Of a stretch of DNA of 48,803 nucleotides, positions 25,801-34,423 are shown piece after piece. Source of the stretch: Pedobacter jejuensis. Lineage in GTDB: Bacteria > Bacteroidota > Bacteroidia > Sphingobacteriales > Sphingobacteriaceae. Made by a program: the position numbers and the translations under genes. Position 1 is the stretch's first letter. Each line of letters opens with the position of its first letter. The DNA lies in assembly GCF_003725795.1 (NCBI RefSeq), contig NZ_RBEE01000041.1:1-48803 (forward strand), written 5' to 3'. The notes under the pieces are model-generated. The model did not search any database, was not told the origin of the DNA, and saw only the letters and a program-made list of their open reading frames with translations.

Positions 25801-26293
25801 AAAAAAAGTTGGCAAGGATATGAGCTTGGTTAAAGAAGCTTTAGAAAACGCAAATCAGGATGATATTCAACGTTTAGAAAACGAAGGGTTTTTAACAGTT
25901 GTTGGCAGTAGTGATGTAGAGTTTACTATTGATTTAAATGGCGATGTTGAAGTTTTTGCAGAAGATATTCCGGGATGGCAAGTTACTAATCTGGGCAATT
26001 TAACGGTTGCTTTAGATGTTACGATATCTGATGAGTTGAAGCAAGAAGGTATATCACGAGAATTGGTAAATCGGATTCAAAATTTGCGTAAAGAATTAAA
26101 CTTTGAAGTAACCGATAGAATAAAGGTTGCTTTACAAAATGATAATCTTGTAGCCGATGCAATTGCTAAAAACAAGGCATACATTTGCGCAGAAATTTTA
26201 GCCGACGAATTAGAATTAACAGATACGGTTGCAAATGCAAACAAAATCACTATCGATGATGTTGACTTAAGCATTTCAGTAACTAAAATATAA
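22889..26293 (+). CDS. ileS: Isoleucyl-tRNA synthetase, type 2 (eukaryote-like), GXHH signature
   Basis: 1134 residues from ATG 22889 (a TTG at 22886 also opens the frame). The catalytic Rossmann fold starts with YEGPPSANG. The class I signature, normally HIGH, reads GIHH (residues 54-57), and the second signature is KMSKR (680-684). In between lies the CP1 editing domain with WTTTPWTLPSNGALAVG and GTGIVHIA. The C-terminal region has the long helical anticodon-binding domain (VDEHLSNWYIRLSRRRFWKG) and the extra domain typical of IleRS2. It charges tRNA-Ile and edits valine. IleRS2 enzymes are naturally mupirocin-tolerant, and those with GXHH are reported to be hyper-resistant, so that phenotype is predicted here. 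First gene of an apparent operon with the dksA-like gene and lspA. Confidence 0.96.
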   Translation: MYSEFKQLELAKIGQEILDFWKKENIFEKSISSRPKSNPFTFYEGPPSANGMPGIHHVMARAIKDIFCRYKTLKGFQVKRKGGWDTHGLPIELAVEKKLGITKEDIGKKISVDDYNAACRTEVMKYTDVWNDLTEKMGYWVDLEKPYITYENEYIETLWWILKQLYDKNFLYKGYTVQPYSPAAGTGLSSHELNQPGTYKMLKDTSITAQFRLKKDQNHPLINQLFEEDTEDTVIIAWTTTPWTLPSNGALAVGEKIVYVKVKTFNQYTFEPVSVVLAKDLVAKHFKKEAENLSFNDYKGGDKLIPWTIVSEFTGKDLVGLKYHQLLNYVSSPELEENAFRVIPADYVTTEDGTGIVHIASVFGGDDFRVAKENGVPAVMIFDDKGNELPLVDKQGKFVAEVTDFAGRYVKEEYYSDEERSNPEFRATDVLIAIKLKEDNKAFDVKKYEHSYPHCWRTDKPILYYPLDSWFIKTTAVKDKMVELNKTINWKPESTGTGRFGNWLENLVDWNLSRSRYWGTPLPIWRTTDGLEEKCIGSIAELNSEIAKSIEAGFMPAGFELKDMHRPYVDDVILTSSKGEKMTRETDLIDVWFDSGAMPYAQWHFPFENKDEFENAYPADFIAEGVDQTRGWFFTLHAIAVMLSEASDEIKAVNEKVGNRGVAFKNVVSNGLVLDKNGNKMSKRLGNAVDPFSTIETYSADATRWYMISNASPWDNLKFSLEGLDEVRRKFFGTLYNTYAFFALYANIDKFEIDKNNLSKVEERTELDRWILSLLQNLINEVDEAYNTYEPTKASRAIQTFVDEHLSNWYIRLSRRRFWKGEMTDDKRAAYETLYTCLETLAQLMSPVAPFFADWLYKNLTVTDAHAAESVHLTLWKDADKSLIDMALNERMVYAQDISSMVLSLRKKSSINVRQPLAKILIPSLNGDFEQKISKVADYILSETNVKHIEFITDTHGIVKKKLKPNFKSLGKKVGKDMSLVKEALENANQDDIQRLENEGFLTVVGSSDVEFTIDLNGDVEVFAEDIPGWQVTNLGNLTVALDVTISDELKQEGISRELVNRIQNLRKELNFEVTDRIKVALQNDNLVADAIAKNKAYICAEILADELELTDTVANANKITIDDVDLSISVTKI

Positions 26294-26323
26294 ATCAATA
26301 TATTAGAAAACTAAATTAAAAGC

Positions 26324-26707
26324 ATGGAAAACAGCAATAAAACCCGCTACTCAGACAGTGAACTACAAGAATTTAAAGAGTTAATTCAAGATAAATTACG
26401 CAGTTCTAAAGAAGAACTTAATGCACTAACAACATCTTTAAGTAACCCAAATGCTAACGGAACGGAAGATACTTCAGGTGCCTATAAAACATTAGAAGAT
26501 GGTTCTGCTACGATGGAAAAAGAGCAAATCAATCAATTGGCTGCTCGTCAGAAAAAATTCATTGATAACCTTGAAAATGCATTGGTTCGTATTGAAAACA
26601 AAACCTATGGCGTTTGTCGCGAAACTGGAAAGTTAATACCTAAAGAACGTTTACGTGCTGTACCGCATGCAACCTTAAGTATGGAAGCTAAATTAAAGCA
26701 GAATTAA
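26324..26707 (+). CDS. TraR/DksA-family protein with degenerate zinc finger
   Basis: 127 residues. An N-terminal coiled coil (SELQEFKELIQDKLRSSKEE ... KFIDNLENALVRIENKTYG) is followed by the zinc-finger region, here YGVCRETGKLIPKERLRAVP. Only one Cys remains; the other three Zn ligands of DksA are Thr, Pro/Lys and His-region residues, so zinc binding is unlikely. Bacteroidota have many such single-Cys members. DksA-like proteins bind the RNA polymerase secondary channel with ppGpp, but whether this one does is unknown. It sits 30 bp after ileS and overlaps lspA by one base (TAATG), so the three are co-transcribed. Confidence 0.88.
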   Translation: MENSNKTRYSDSELQEFKELIQDKLRSSKEELNALTTSLSNPNANGTEDTSGAYKTLEDGSATMEKEQINQLAARQKKFIDNLENALVRIENKTYGVCRETGKLIPKERLRAVPHATLSMEAKLKQN

Positions 26708-27309
26708 TGAAAGGCTACACAAAACCTTTAATATTGATTTTCTTAGTTTTATTAGCCGACCAGGTGATAAAAACCTGGGTTAAAACAAACATGTATTTAG
26801 GCCAGGAGTTTAACATTATTGGTAAATGGTTTATCATCCACTTTACCGAAAATAATGGGATGGCTTTTGGGATGGAATTTGGCGGAGAGTTTGGAAAACT
26901 AGCCTTATCGTTATTTAGAATTGTAGCCGTTGCCGGGATTGGTTACGGTTTACACTATTTAATCAAAAATAAATACCACCGCGGTTTAATTTTAAACGTA
27001 GCACTAATATTTTCCGGTGCTTTAGGTAACATTATCGACTCGGTATTTTACGGTAAAATTTATGGCTACGAAGGTCTATTTCATGGTCGTGTAGTAGATA
27101 TGTTTTACTTTCCAATTGCCGAAGGACATTTTCCAACCTGGATTCCGATTTGGGGTGGTGATGAATTTGTATTCTTCAGACCGGTTTTTAACCTTGCAGA
27201 TGCTGCAATTTCAGTTGGTGTAATCTTAATTTTAATTTTCCAGAAAAACTATTTTAAGGAAGATGTAAAAGATGAAGTTAGCATCAATAGTGAAACAATA
27301 GAAGACTAA
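26707..27309 (+). CDS. lspA: Lipoprotein signal peptidase (signal peptidase II)
   Basis: 200 residues, longer than E. coli LspA, as in other Bacteroidota, because of a larger loop before the last helix. Four membrane segments. The catalytic aspartates are in GALGNIIDSVFYGKIYG with GRVVDMFYFP, and in RPVFNLADAAISVGVI. The conserved N-terminal LLADQVIKTWVK and FTENNGMAFG are present. It cleaves prolipoproteins in the inner membrane after lipidation, and so serves lipoproteins such as the one at 35305. Coupled to the dksA-like gene by TAATG. Confidence 0.96.
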   Translation: MKGYTKPLILIFLVLLADQVIKTWVKTNMYLGQEFNIIGKWFIIHFTENNGMAFGMEFGGEFGKLALSLFRIVAVAGIGYGLHYLIKNKYHRGLILNVALIFSGALGNIIDSVFYGKIYGYEGLFHGRVVDMFYFPIAEGHFPTWIPIWGGDEFVFFRPVFNLADAAISVGVILILIFQKNYFKEDVKDEVSINSETIED

Positions 27310-27372
27310 ATAGATTTACGATTGTAGATTTAAGAATTACGATTTTAAATCTAACATGCCATTTATAATTGC

Positions 27373-27404
27373 AAGCCCATTTCTTAACTGAATTGGGCTT
27401 TTTT
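27373..27404 (+). terminator. Intrinsic terminator after lspA
   Basis: AAGCCCA (27373-27379) pairs with TGGGCTT (27394-27400), followed by TTTT, with a 14-nt loop. It lies about 65 bp after the lspA stop and closes the ileS operon. Confidence 0.6.
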
Positions 27405-27508
27405 AATGTTGTAAATTCCTACCCTACATTTCCGTCATGGCGAACAAACGCTAAGCTTATTTTATATTATACTAAGTTCAATATTAATGAAAATAACAAC
27501 GCAAATGC

Positions 27509-27868
27509 TTAATCCCTAAATAACAAGCAAATCAAATATCCTACAAAATAAGCTAGTAGATCATAAATGCTGAAGTAAGTTCCTAGCACAACACTCCAAA
27601 ACTTATTGTTCTGCAAACCCAGCCAATTCACGTAATTAACTGCTTGCAGAAATTCGATTATAAAGGAAAAAATTAATAGGCTTAAAGCTAACTTTCTATT
27701 ATTTGTTACTAAAAATATTCTGAAAAAAGCGTACATCAAAACCACAACCAATACGTCACCACCAAATGGTCGTATAATAGCGTCGTGTAAATAAATTGCA
27801 ATTAATACCTCTATAACTAATATAGCTGGGAAGATTAATAAGAACTTTAAGTTAAAAGTTAATTTCAT
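27509..27868 (-). CDS. DUF2809-family membrane protein
   Basis: 119 residues with four membrane segments. The family pattern is visible: EVLIAIYLHDAIIRPFGGDV, a central VVLMYAFFRIF, then EFLQAVNYVNWLGLQNN and a last helix with YDLLAYFVGYLICLL. These are small inner-membrane proteins of unknown function (VanZ-like folds are sometimes suggested). The gene is monocistronic; the yceI terminator sits just upstream. Confidence 0.8.
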   Translation of the reverse strand: MKLTFNLKFLLIFPAILVIEVLIAIYLHDAIIRPFGGDVLVVVLMYAFFRIFLVTNNRKLALSLLIFSFIIEFLQAVNYVNWLGLQNNKFWSVVLGTYFSIYDLLAYFVGYLICLLFRD

Positions 27869-27884
27869 GAGTGGATAAACGAAA

Positions 27885-27910
27885 AAGGCCTCGATAAATA
27901 TCGAGGCCTT
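27885..27910 (-). terminator. Intrinsic terminator after yceI
   Basis: AAGGCCTCGATA (27885-27896) and TATCGAGGCCTT (27899-27910) form a perfect stem. On the minus strand it is followed by T-rich sequence, 20 bp beyond the yceI stop. Strong GC-rich stem. Confidence 0.8.
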
Positions 27911-27930
27911 TACATCTTATAACAAGATAA

Positions 27931-28518
27931 TTATTTCTTAGCTACCAATTTAACTGATAATTCGAAGTTATCGTCAATCGCTTTATCACCAATGCTATCA
28001 AAGAATGATTTTGAACCGTAACGAATGTCGTATTTAGTTCTATCAACTGTGATTTTACCAGCTAAAGCAGAAACAGTTCCATCAGCATTTACTGCAACAG
28101 TTGCAGGGAAACTCAATGGTTTTGTAATACCTTTAATGGTTAAATTACCAGATACCACTAAGCTAGTTCCAGAACCAGCAACCTTAGTAATTACAAAGTT
28201 TGCAGCCGGAAATTTAGCAACACCGAAGAAATCATCTGCTTTTAAGTGACCTTCTAATTTTGCGCTACCATCAGCATCTTTGATCGAGTTCATATCGATA
28301 ATAAAGCCACCTTGAACTAATTTTTTACCATCAAGAATTAAAGTTCCTGATTTTAAAGATACTGTTCCGTTGTGAGAACCTGTTACTTTTTTTCCAACCC
28401 AGGTAATGGTCGATTTTTCTGTATCTACAGTATAAGTCACAGATTTCGTAGGTTTTTTAAAAGCTGACAAAGCTACCACTGCCACTAATAAAAAGATTGA
28501 GCTGAATTTTAATTTCAT
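27931..28518 (-). CDS. YceI-family periplasmic protein
   Basis: 195 residues. Signal peptide MKLKFSSIFLLVAVVALSAF, then the YceI lipocalin-like barrel (VDTEKSTITWVGKKVTGSHN, FIIDMNSIKDAD, LKADDFFGVAKFPAANFVIT, LTIKGITKPLSFP, KITVDRTKYDIRYGS). YceI proteins are exported eight-stranded barrels that hold a polyprenoid such as a quinone in a hydrophobic pore. No cytochrome b561 partner is near. A TATATTTG -7 box lies 26 bp upstream. Confidence 0.94.
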   Translation of the reverse strand: MKLKFSSIFLLVAVVALSAFKKPTKSVTYTVDTEKSTITWVGKKVTGSHNGTVSLKSGTLILDGKKLVQGGFIIDMNSIKDADGSAKLEGHLKADDFFGVAKFPAANFVITKVAGSGTSLVVSGNLTIKGITKPLSFPATVAVNADGTVSALAGKITVDRTKYDIRYGSKSFFDSIGDKAIDDNFELSVKLVAKK

Positions 28519-28543
28519 TTTTTAGTTTTTTTAATTTATGATA

Positions 28544-28551
28544 CAAATATA
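28544..28551 (-). promoter_or_regulatory. -7 promoter box for yceI
   Basis: TATATTTG on the minus strand matches TAnnTTTG, 26 bp before ATG 28518. Confidence 0.45.
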
Positions 28552-28709
28552 GATTAAGAACCGACATTCTCTAATTGACCTATGTTAACTTTTTAAAAAA
28601 TATTCGGATTTTGTTTAAAACTAATTGACTGTGTTTATAGCAATAAGGTTTAATGTATTTAAATATAAATTTTTTACAGAATTTCTGGAAAGCAAATTAA
28701 CCAAATAAA

Positions 28710-28862
28710 TTATCGGTAGTCGGGCTCATCTGCTCTATTTAACTTTTCTTCTACACGTATTTCAGTTTGCATTACACCTATCAGCATTTTCTGCGAAGAT
28801 ACTTCTCTGTCTGTATCTTCAACAGACCGAAACACCGTGGAAGATTTTAAAAAAAAGATATC
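28710..28862 (-). pseudogene. Unrecognised coding-like remnant, about 50 codons
   Basis: The minus strand reads SSTVFRSVEDTDREVSSQKM, LIGVMQTEIRVEEKL and NRADEPDYR before TAA 28710-28712. The composition is protein-like, but there is no start codon before an in-frame TAA at about 28863. It may be the tail of a lost gene. No family recognised. Confidence 0.35.
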
Positions 28863-29240
28863 TTAAAATCCATAAATTTTAGAAGAGCAATCCCTGAAGC
28901 ATCTATTAATGTTCGTCCCGCTATCGCTTCAAGTCCTCATCCTCGTTCCTCGTCTTCCGGGCTTTTACGCTCTATCGGGTCTAGATAAATTTTGCTTCTG
29001 TAAGCATCCAAGGCTGCATAAAACCCATCGTCATTTCGAGCGTAGCCGAGAAATCTTTGAACATAGCATTCTTGGGCTACGGTCTGTGTTCCCAAAGGCC
29101 AAAACAAATGCTAAAACTTTTAACTTCCGCCACAAAATGATACCATTTCATTCCCGTTTAAATAATTAATGTTGTGCTATCATTTCGAGTTGTAAGATGC
29201 CAAAAAAACCGCCTATCTTAGTTGTATAATTTAGGTAAGT
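28863..29240. other. Intergenic region with dispersed repeats
   Basis: Holds a GC-richer stretch (28911-28985) of the type often repeated between genes in this genus, and the repeat CGTCATTTCGAGCGTAGCCG (29029-29060), also at 7540-7575 and in part inverted at 31019-31046. No gene is visible. Confidence 0.5.
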
Positions 29241-29600
29241 ATGAACCACAACGCAAAATCAATACGGCCTTTTATAGGCGCTAAAAACTTTGAAACATCA
29301 AGAAATTTCTACCGCGACTTAGGTTTTGAAGAAGTTACTTTGGGCAACCAAATGTCAGTTTTTAAAACTGGGAACATGGCTTTTTACTTACAAGATGCCT
29401 ATGTAAAAGATTGGATTGAAAATACCATGATATTTATGGAAGTTGATGATGTGAATCGATTTTACAATGAATTATCAGCATTAGACTTAACAACTAAATA
29501 TAAGGTTAAGCTATCGCCTATTAAATATGATGATTGGGGCAATGAGTGTTTCTTGCATGACCCAGCTGGTAATTTATGGCATTTTGGGCAATTTAAATAA
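29241..29600 (+). CDS. VOC-family (glyoxalase/bleomycin-resistance-like) protein
   Basis: 119 residues with one pair of beta-alpha-beta-beta-beta modules: SIRPFIGAKNFETSRNFYRD, LGFEEVTLGNQMSVFKTGNM, then MIFMEVDDVNRFYNEL and FLHDPAGNLWHFGQF. The last strand with DPAGNLW is the usual end of this fold. The first-module metal ligand His is replaced by Pro-Phe, so metal binding is uncertain. Typical single-domain proteins of this kind dimerise. Substrate unknown. Monocistronic. Confidence 0.85.
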   Translation: MNHNAKSIRPFIGAKNFETSRNFYRDLGFEEVTLGNQMSVFKTGNMAFYLQDAYVKDWIENTMIFMEVDDVNRFYNELSALDLTTKYKVKLSPIKYDDWGNECFLHDPAGNLWHFGQFK

Positions 29601-29637
29601 GTCTCTAATTTTCCCATCATTAATTAATTGTTCTCGT

Positions 29638-29766
29638 TTAGGCTATTAACCAACCCTTGTTTTTAAACCTGACAGTAGCGACAGCCCCGAGTTTTTCTAC
29701 GAGGGCTACAGCGGAATGGCAGGACTGCAGTTCCCCATAAAATACTGAACATTCATTTCCAAAAAC
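29638..29766. repeat. Left flanking direct repeat of the tandem array
   Basis: About 125 bp containing CAGCCCCGAGTTTTTCTACG and ending ATTTCCAAAAA. It matches 30825-30951 closely, so the two bracket the 230-bp array. A partial third copy is at 41036-41112. Confidence 0.7.
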
Positions 29767-29812
29767 TGTTAACATAAATACTAATATCTTTAAAATAAGA
29801 AAATGTTAATAA

Positions 29813-30810
29813 AAAATCCTCCCCCTTGCCCCCTCCAGAGGGGGACACATGGCGCAGATAGCGATGTGCAAGAAAGGACCAGTATTATTAAAGCTGCTTT
29901 TTAAGTTAACGTCACCCTGAATTTATTTCAGGCTCTTATTTGCAGGAAAGATGCTGAAATAAATTCAGCAAGACGTGTCGTACAAGCAATACTACTATAA
30001 AACAGCAAAATATTCAGTTTAAGAATCAAGTTCGGTTTGATATAAAATCCTCCCCCTGCCCCCTCCAGAGGGGGATACATGATGCAGATATCGATGTGCA
30101 AGAAAAGACCAGTATTATTAAAGCTGCTTTTTAAGTTAACGTCACCCTGAATTTATTTCAGGGTCTTATTTGCAAGAAAGATGCTGAAATAAATTCAGCA
30201 AGACGTGTCGTACAAGCAATACGGCGATAAAACAGCAAAATATTCAGTTTAAGAATCAAGTTCGGTTTGATATAAAATCCTCCCCCTTGCCCCCTCCAGA
30301 GGGGGACACATGGTGCAGAAAGCAATGGGCAAGAAAAGACTAGTATTATTAAAGCTGCTTTTTAAGTTAACGTCACCCTGAATTTATTTCGAATCTTATT
30401 TGCAGGAAAGATGCTGAAATAAATTCAGCAAGACGTGTCGTATAAGCAATACGGCTATAAAACAGCGAAATATTCAGTTTAAGAATTAAGTTCGGTTTGA
30501 TATAAAATCCTCCCCCTTGCCCCCTCCAGAGGGGGACACATGGTGCAGAAAGCAATGGGCAAGAAAAGACTAGTATTATTAAAGCTGCTTTTTAAGTTAA
30601 CGTCACCCTGAATTTATTTCAGGGTCTTATTTGCAGGAAAGATGCTGAAATAAATTCAGCAAGACGTGTCGTACAAGCAATAAGGCAATAAAACAGCGAA
30701 ATATTCAGTTAAGAATCCAGTTCGGTTTGATATAAAATCCTCCCCCTTGCCCCCTCCAGAGGGGGATACATGGTGCAGATAGCGATGTGCAAGAAAAGAT
30801 CAGATTGCAA
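29813..30810. repeat. Tandem array of 230-bp units, about 4.3 copies
   Basis: Units begin with AAAATCCTCCCCCTTGCCCC at 29813, 30044, 30274, 30504 and 30734 (steps of 231, 230, 230, 230), and the last is cut after about 75 bp. Each full unit has a CCCCCTCCAGAGGGGG hairpin and a double palindrome, CTGAATTTATTTCAG and GCTGAAATAAATTCAGC, which also pair with each other. No coding frame spans it. Single copies of the palindromic part exist at 7311, 7844 and 40303. Confidence 0.85.
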
Positions 30811-30824
30811 TGAATAGTTAATTT

Positions 30825-30951
30825 TTAGGCTATAAACCAACCTTTGTTTTTAAACCTGACAGGAGTGACAGCCCCGAGTTTTTCTACGAGGGCTACAGCG
30901 AATGGCAGGACTGCTTTACCCGATAAAATACGGAACGTTCATTTCCAAAAA
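30825..30951. repeat. Right flanking direct repeat of the tandem array
   Basis: Same sequence as 29638-29766 in the same direction with a few differences (GGAGTGACAGCC for AGTAGCGACAGCC). Confidence 0.7.
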
Positions 30952-31110
30952 AAAATCTGCAAGTTTTATAAAAATGAGTTTACAAACTTGCAGATGATTT
31001 TATCTAATAAGATGGCCACGTCGGCTGAAAAAGCCTTCTCGAAATGACGAACGGGCCTAAATAAGTCGATGGAAAAGAAAAACCATTTCCCATTTTTACC
31101 TTTTACATTT

Positions 31111-33987
31111 TTAAGGTACTATTTCTTCCAAATAACTTTCTATCGGCGGACAAGCACAAATTAATGAGCGGTCGCCGTGGCTATCGTTAACGCGACCAAC
31201 TGATGGCCAGAACTTACGCTCTAACACATACGGCAATGGAAACGCTGCTGTTTGACGGCTGTAAGCATGCTCCCATTCATTAGCTGTAATTACCGAAACC
31301 GTGTGCGGTGCATTTTTTAGCGGATTATCAATTTTATCGAATGTGCCGTTTTCTACTTCATCTACTTCTTTTTTAATGGCGATTAAGGCATCACAGAAAC
31401 GATCTAACTCATGTTTAGGTTCAGATTCTGTAGGTTCAACCATTAAGGTGCCTGCAACCGGGAATGAAACCGTTGGTGCATGGAAACCATAATCCATTAA
31501 ACGCTTAGCAATATCCGTAACTTCGATTCCAAAAGCTTTGAATGAGCGGCAATCTAAAATCATCTCGTGTGCACAACGACCCTGAGCACCAGAATACAAC
31601 ACCGGATAGTGTTGCTCCAAACGAGCTTTCATGTAGTTTGCGTTTAAAATTGCGTATTTGGTTGCATTGGTTAATCCCTCTGCACCCATCATAGCAATAT
31701 AAGCATGAGAAATTATCAAAATTGATGCTGAGCCCCAAGGAGCAGAAGAAACTGCAGAAATGGATTTTCCTTTATCAATATCAACCACCGTATGACCAGG
31801 AAGATAAGGAACCAAATGTTTCGCAACACCGATTGGACCCATACCGGGACCACCACCGCCGTGAGGAATACAGAAAGTTTTGTGCAGGTTTAAGTGGCAA
31901 ACATCTGCACCAATATTAGCTGGACTGGTTAAACCAACTTGTGCGTTCATATTTGCACCATCCATATAAACCTGACCACCGTTAGCGTGAATGGTTTCGC
32001 AAATTTCGATAATACTTTCTTCGAATACGCCGTGAGTTGATGGATAAGTTACCATCAAACAAGAAAGGTTTTCTTTATGTAATTCTGCTTTTGCTTTTAA
32101 ATCTTCAACATCGATATTACCGTTTTCTAACGATTTTACGACAACAATTTTCATATCGGCCATTGCTGCAGATGCAGGATTTGTACCATGAGCTGATGCC
32201 GGAATTAAAGCTACGTTACGATGGAAATCGCCTCTATCGTGGTGATAAGCACGGATAACCATTAAACCGGCGTATTCGCCTTGAGCACCAGCATTAGGCT
32301 GTAAACTCATGGCTGCGAAACCTGTGATTTCGCTTAACCATTTATCCAGTTCGTTAAAAACAGAGTAATAACCTAAAACTTGGTCGGCCGGAGCAAATGG
32401 ATGGATGCGACCGAAGTGAGACCAGGTAACCGGAATCATTTCTGCAGTTGCATTTAATTTCATGGTGCAACTACCTAAAGCAATCATCGAATGGCAAAGC
32501 GATAAATCTTTTGCCTCTAACGATTTTATGTAACGCAACATTTCATGTTCTGAATGGTGCGAATTGAAAACCGGATGTGTTAAAAATGCCGATGTACGTT
32601 GCAATTCATCAGGAATAACAGTTTCTACGTTTTCTACAACCTCAACTTCATCAGCTGCGATAGCTTTAACTTTAGCAAAGATTTTAGCAATTAGAGCGAT
32701 ATCTTCAAAGGTGGTGGTTTCATCAACAGAAATGCTGACTACACTACCCGAGTAATTTAAATTGATTTCATTATCAATACAACCCGATTGAATACCAGCT
32801 TTTAAATCGCCCAATTCGAAACGAATGGTATCGAAATAAACAGAACTTAATTGCTCGTAACCTAAATTTTTAATGGTTGATGCTAAGCTGATGGCCAAAC
32901 CATGCGTACGTTCTGCAATGGCTTTTAAACCTTTCGGACCATGATAAGCAGCATAAAAACCAGCCATAATGGCCAATAATGCTTGTGCAGTACAAATGTT
33001 TGATGTTGCTTTATCTCTACGGATGTGCTGCTCCCGGGTTTGCAAAGCCATACGTAAAGCGTAATCGCCGTGGCTATCAATGGTTACACCGATTATACGA
33101 CCAGGGATAGAACGTTTATATTCATCTTTAGTTGCAAAAAATGCGGCATGTGGCCCACCAAAACCCATCGGAATACCGAAACGTTGCGTTGTTCCCACCA
33201 CAATATCAGCACCCCATTCGCCCGGAGGCGTTAATAAAGTTAAGCTTAAAATATCTGCAGCTACTGTTAATTTAATATTTTGATTGTGCAGTTCGGCTGC
33301 GAAGTTCTTGTAATCGAAAACCTCACCATTTCCTGCCGGATATTGAACAATCGCACCAAAGAAATCTTCAGTTGCAGCGAAATCTAAATGACTGCCAATA
33401 ACCAATTCAATACCGTAAGGATTTGCACGGGTTTTTAAAATATCTATCGTTTGAGCAAAAACCAGTTCGGATACGAAATATTTTTTAGCCGCCTGGTTTT
33501 TACGTGTACTGTATTGCATAAACATAGCCTCAGCCGCAGCTGTACCTTCATCCAAAAGTGATGCATTGGCAATTTCCATTCCGGTTAAATCGATAACCAT
33601 GGTTTGGAAATTTAACAAAGCCTGTAAACGACCTTGTGCAATTTCTGCCTGGTAAGGCGTATACTGCGTGTACCATCCTGGATTTTCGAAAACGTTACGC
33701 AAAATTACACCTGGGGTAATGGTATCATAATAACCCTGTCCGATAAAGCTTTTAAAAACTTTATTCAACAATGAAGTTTGTTTTAAAGCACCAAGATATT
33801 CCGTTTCTGATTTCGCAGCTGGCAAATTTAAAGGTTGTTTTAACCTAATTGTTGCCGGCACAGTTTGTTCAATCAAATCATCAATCGAATTAACGCCAAC
33901 GGTTTGCAACATTGCTTCAGTATCTTCATGATTTGGCGCAATATGTCGGTTCTGAAACTCTTCTTTGTAGTGGATGTTTAAGCTCAT
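31111..33987 (-). CDS. gcvP: Glycine dehydrogenase (aminomethyl-transferring), P-protein
   Basis: 958 residues, the usual length for the single-chain P-protein. The N-terminal half has [20 protein letters not shown] and [20 protein letters not shown]. The C-terminal half carries the PLP site [20 protein letters not shown] with the Schiff-base lysine in HKTF, and ends with [17 protein letters not shown]. It decarboxylates glycine and passes the aminomethyl group to the lipoylated H-protein; gcvT and gcvH are not in the window. A -7 box TACCTTTG (minus, 34011-34018) is 24 bp upstream. No glycine riboswitch is visible in the leader. Confidence 0.97.
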   Translation of the reverse strand: MSLNIHYKEEFQNRHIAPNHEDTEAMLQTVGVNSIDDLIEQTVPATIRLKQPLNLPAAKSETEYLGALKQTSLLNKVFKSFIGQGYYDTITPGVILRNVFENPGWYTQYTPYQAEIAQGRLQALLNFQTMVIDLTGMEIANASLLDEGTAAAEAMFMQYSTRKNQAAKKYFVSELVFAQTIDILKTRANPYGIELVIGSHLDFAATEDFFGAIVQYPAGNGEVFDYKNFAAELHNQNIKLTVAADILSLTLLTPPGEWGADIVVGTTQRFGIPMGFGGPHAAFFATKDEYKRSIPGRIIGVTIDSHGDYALRMALQTREQHIRRDKATSNICTAQALLAIMAGFYAAYHGPKGLKAIAERTHGLAISLASTIKNLGYEQLSSVYFDTIRFELGDLKAGIQSGCIDNEINLNYSGSVVSISVDETTTFEDIALIAKIFAKVKAIAADEVEVVENVETVIPDELQRTSAFLTHPVFNSHHSEHEMLRYIKSLEAKDLSLCHSMIALGSCTMKLNATAEMIPVTWSHFGRIHPFAPADQVLGYYSVFNELDKWLSEITGFAAMSLQPNAGAQGEYAGLMVIRAYHHDRGDFHRNVALIPASAHGTNPASAAMADMKIVVVKSLENGNIDVEDLKAKAELHKENLSCLMVTYPSTHGVFEESIIEICETIHANGGQVYMDGANMNAQVGLTSPANIGADVCHLNLHKTFCIPHGGGGPGMGPIGVAKHLVPYLPGHTVVDIDKGKSISAVSSAPWGSASILIISHAYIAMMGAEGLTNATKYAILNANYMKARLEQHYPVLYSGAQGRCAHEMILDCRSFKAFGIEVTDIAKRLMDYGFHAPTVSFPVAGTLMVEPTESEPKHELDRFCDALIAIKKEVDEVENGTFDKIDNPLKNAPHTVSVITANEWEHAYSRQTAAFPLPYVLERKFWPSVGRVNDSHGDRSLICACPPIESYLEEIVP

Positions 33988-34010
33988 GCTATGTGAATAA
34001 TAAGATGCGG

Positions 34011-34018
34011 CAAAGGTA
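34011..34018 (-). promoter_or_regulatory. -7 promoter box for gcvP
   Basis: TACCTTTG on the minus strand fits TAnnTTTG, 24 bp before ATG 33987. Confidence 0.45.
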
Positions 34019-34231
34019 AGTAAAACGAAGCTGTATTTCGCTATGTAACAATGTAAAAAAGGTGTCTTATTTACATGTAAAGGCTACAAAGATGATAGAT
34101 TTAAATTGGCTGATTAATGGGGGATTGTTGCACTTTTAGAAGAAAGTCTTAATAATTTAGAAAGCAATGCTTGAGCAAAAATTAAAGTTTGTTCCCGCAC
34201 TCCGCTAAATCTTTTTGTTCTCACCATCTGC

Positions 34232-34278
34232 AAACCCGAACGACTGCAAACAAAAAGGATATCGCTTCGTTCGGGTTT
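34232..34278. repeat. Inverted repeat between gcvP and the glycosyltransferase-like gene
   Basis: AAACCCGAACGA (34232-34243) pairs perfectly with TCGTTCGGGTTT (34267-34278). A second, overlapping pairing exists between CTTTTTGTT (34211-34219) and AACAAAAAG (34250-34258). Found in a 430-bp gap with no gene; it resembles the other REP-like hairpins of the window. Confidence 0.55.
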
Positions 34279-34423
34279 AGGAAATTAAATTTGTGCTAAA
34301 AAACCTTCCAACGCATAAATTAGCATTAAATTTAAGATTAGAAAATAATTAACGAAAACATCAGAGAAAAATATTTCTTATTTTGCTAGCTTTAATTTCC
34401 CATATATTACACTAAGACCAATA

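Noticed and set aside
30373..31047. Short frames within and beside the 230-bp array
   Set aside because: They lie in the repeat units and flanking repeat and change with each copy, so they are not genes.
31505..33283. Several frames within gcvP
   Set aside because: All overlap the highly conserved P-protein and show no coding signal of their own.
33988..34100. Glycine riboswitch in front of gcvP
   Set aside because: The leader after the -7 box is only about 20 nt and contains no glycine-aptamer features.
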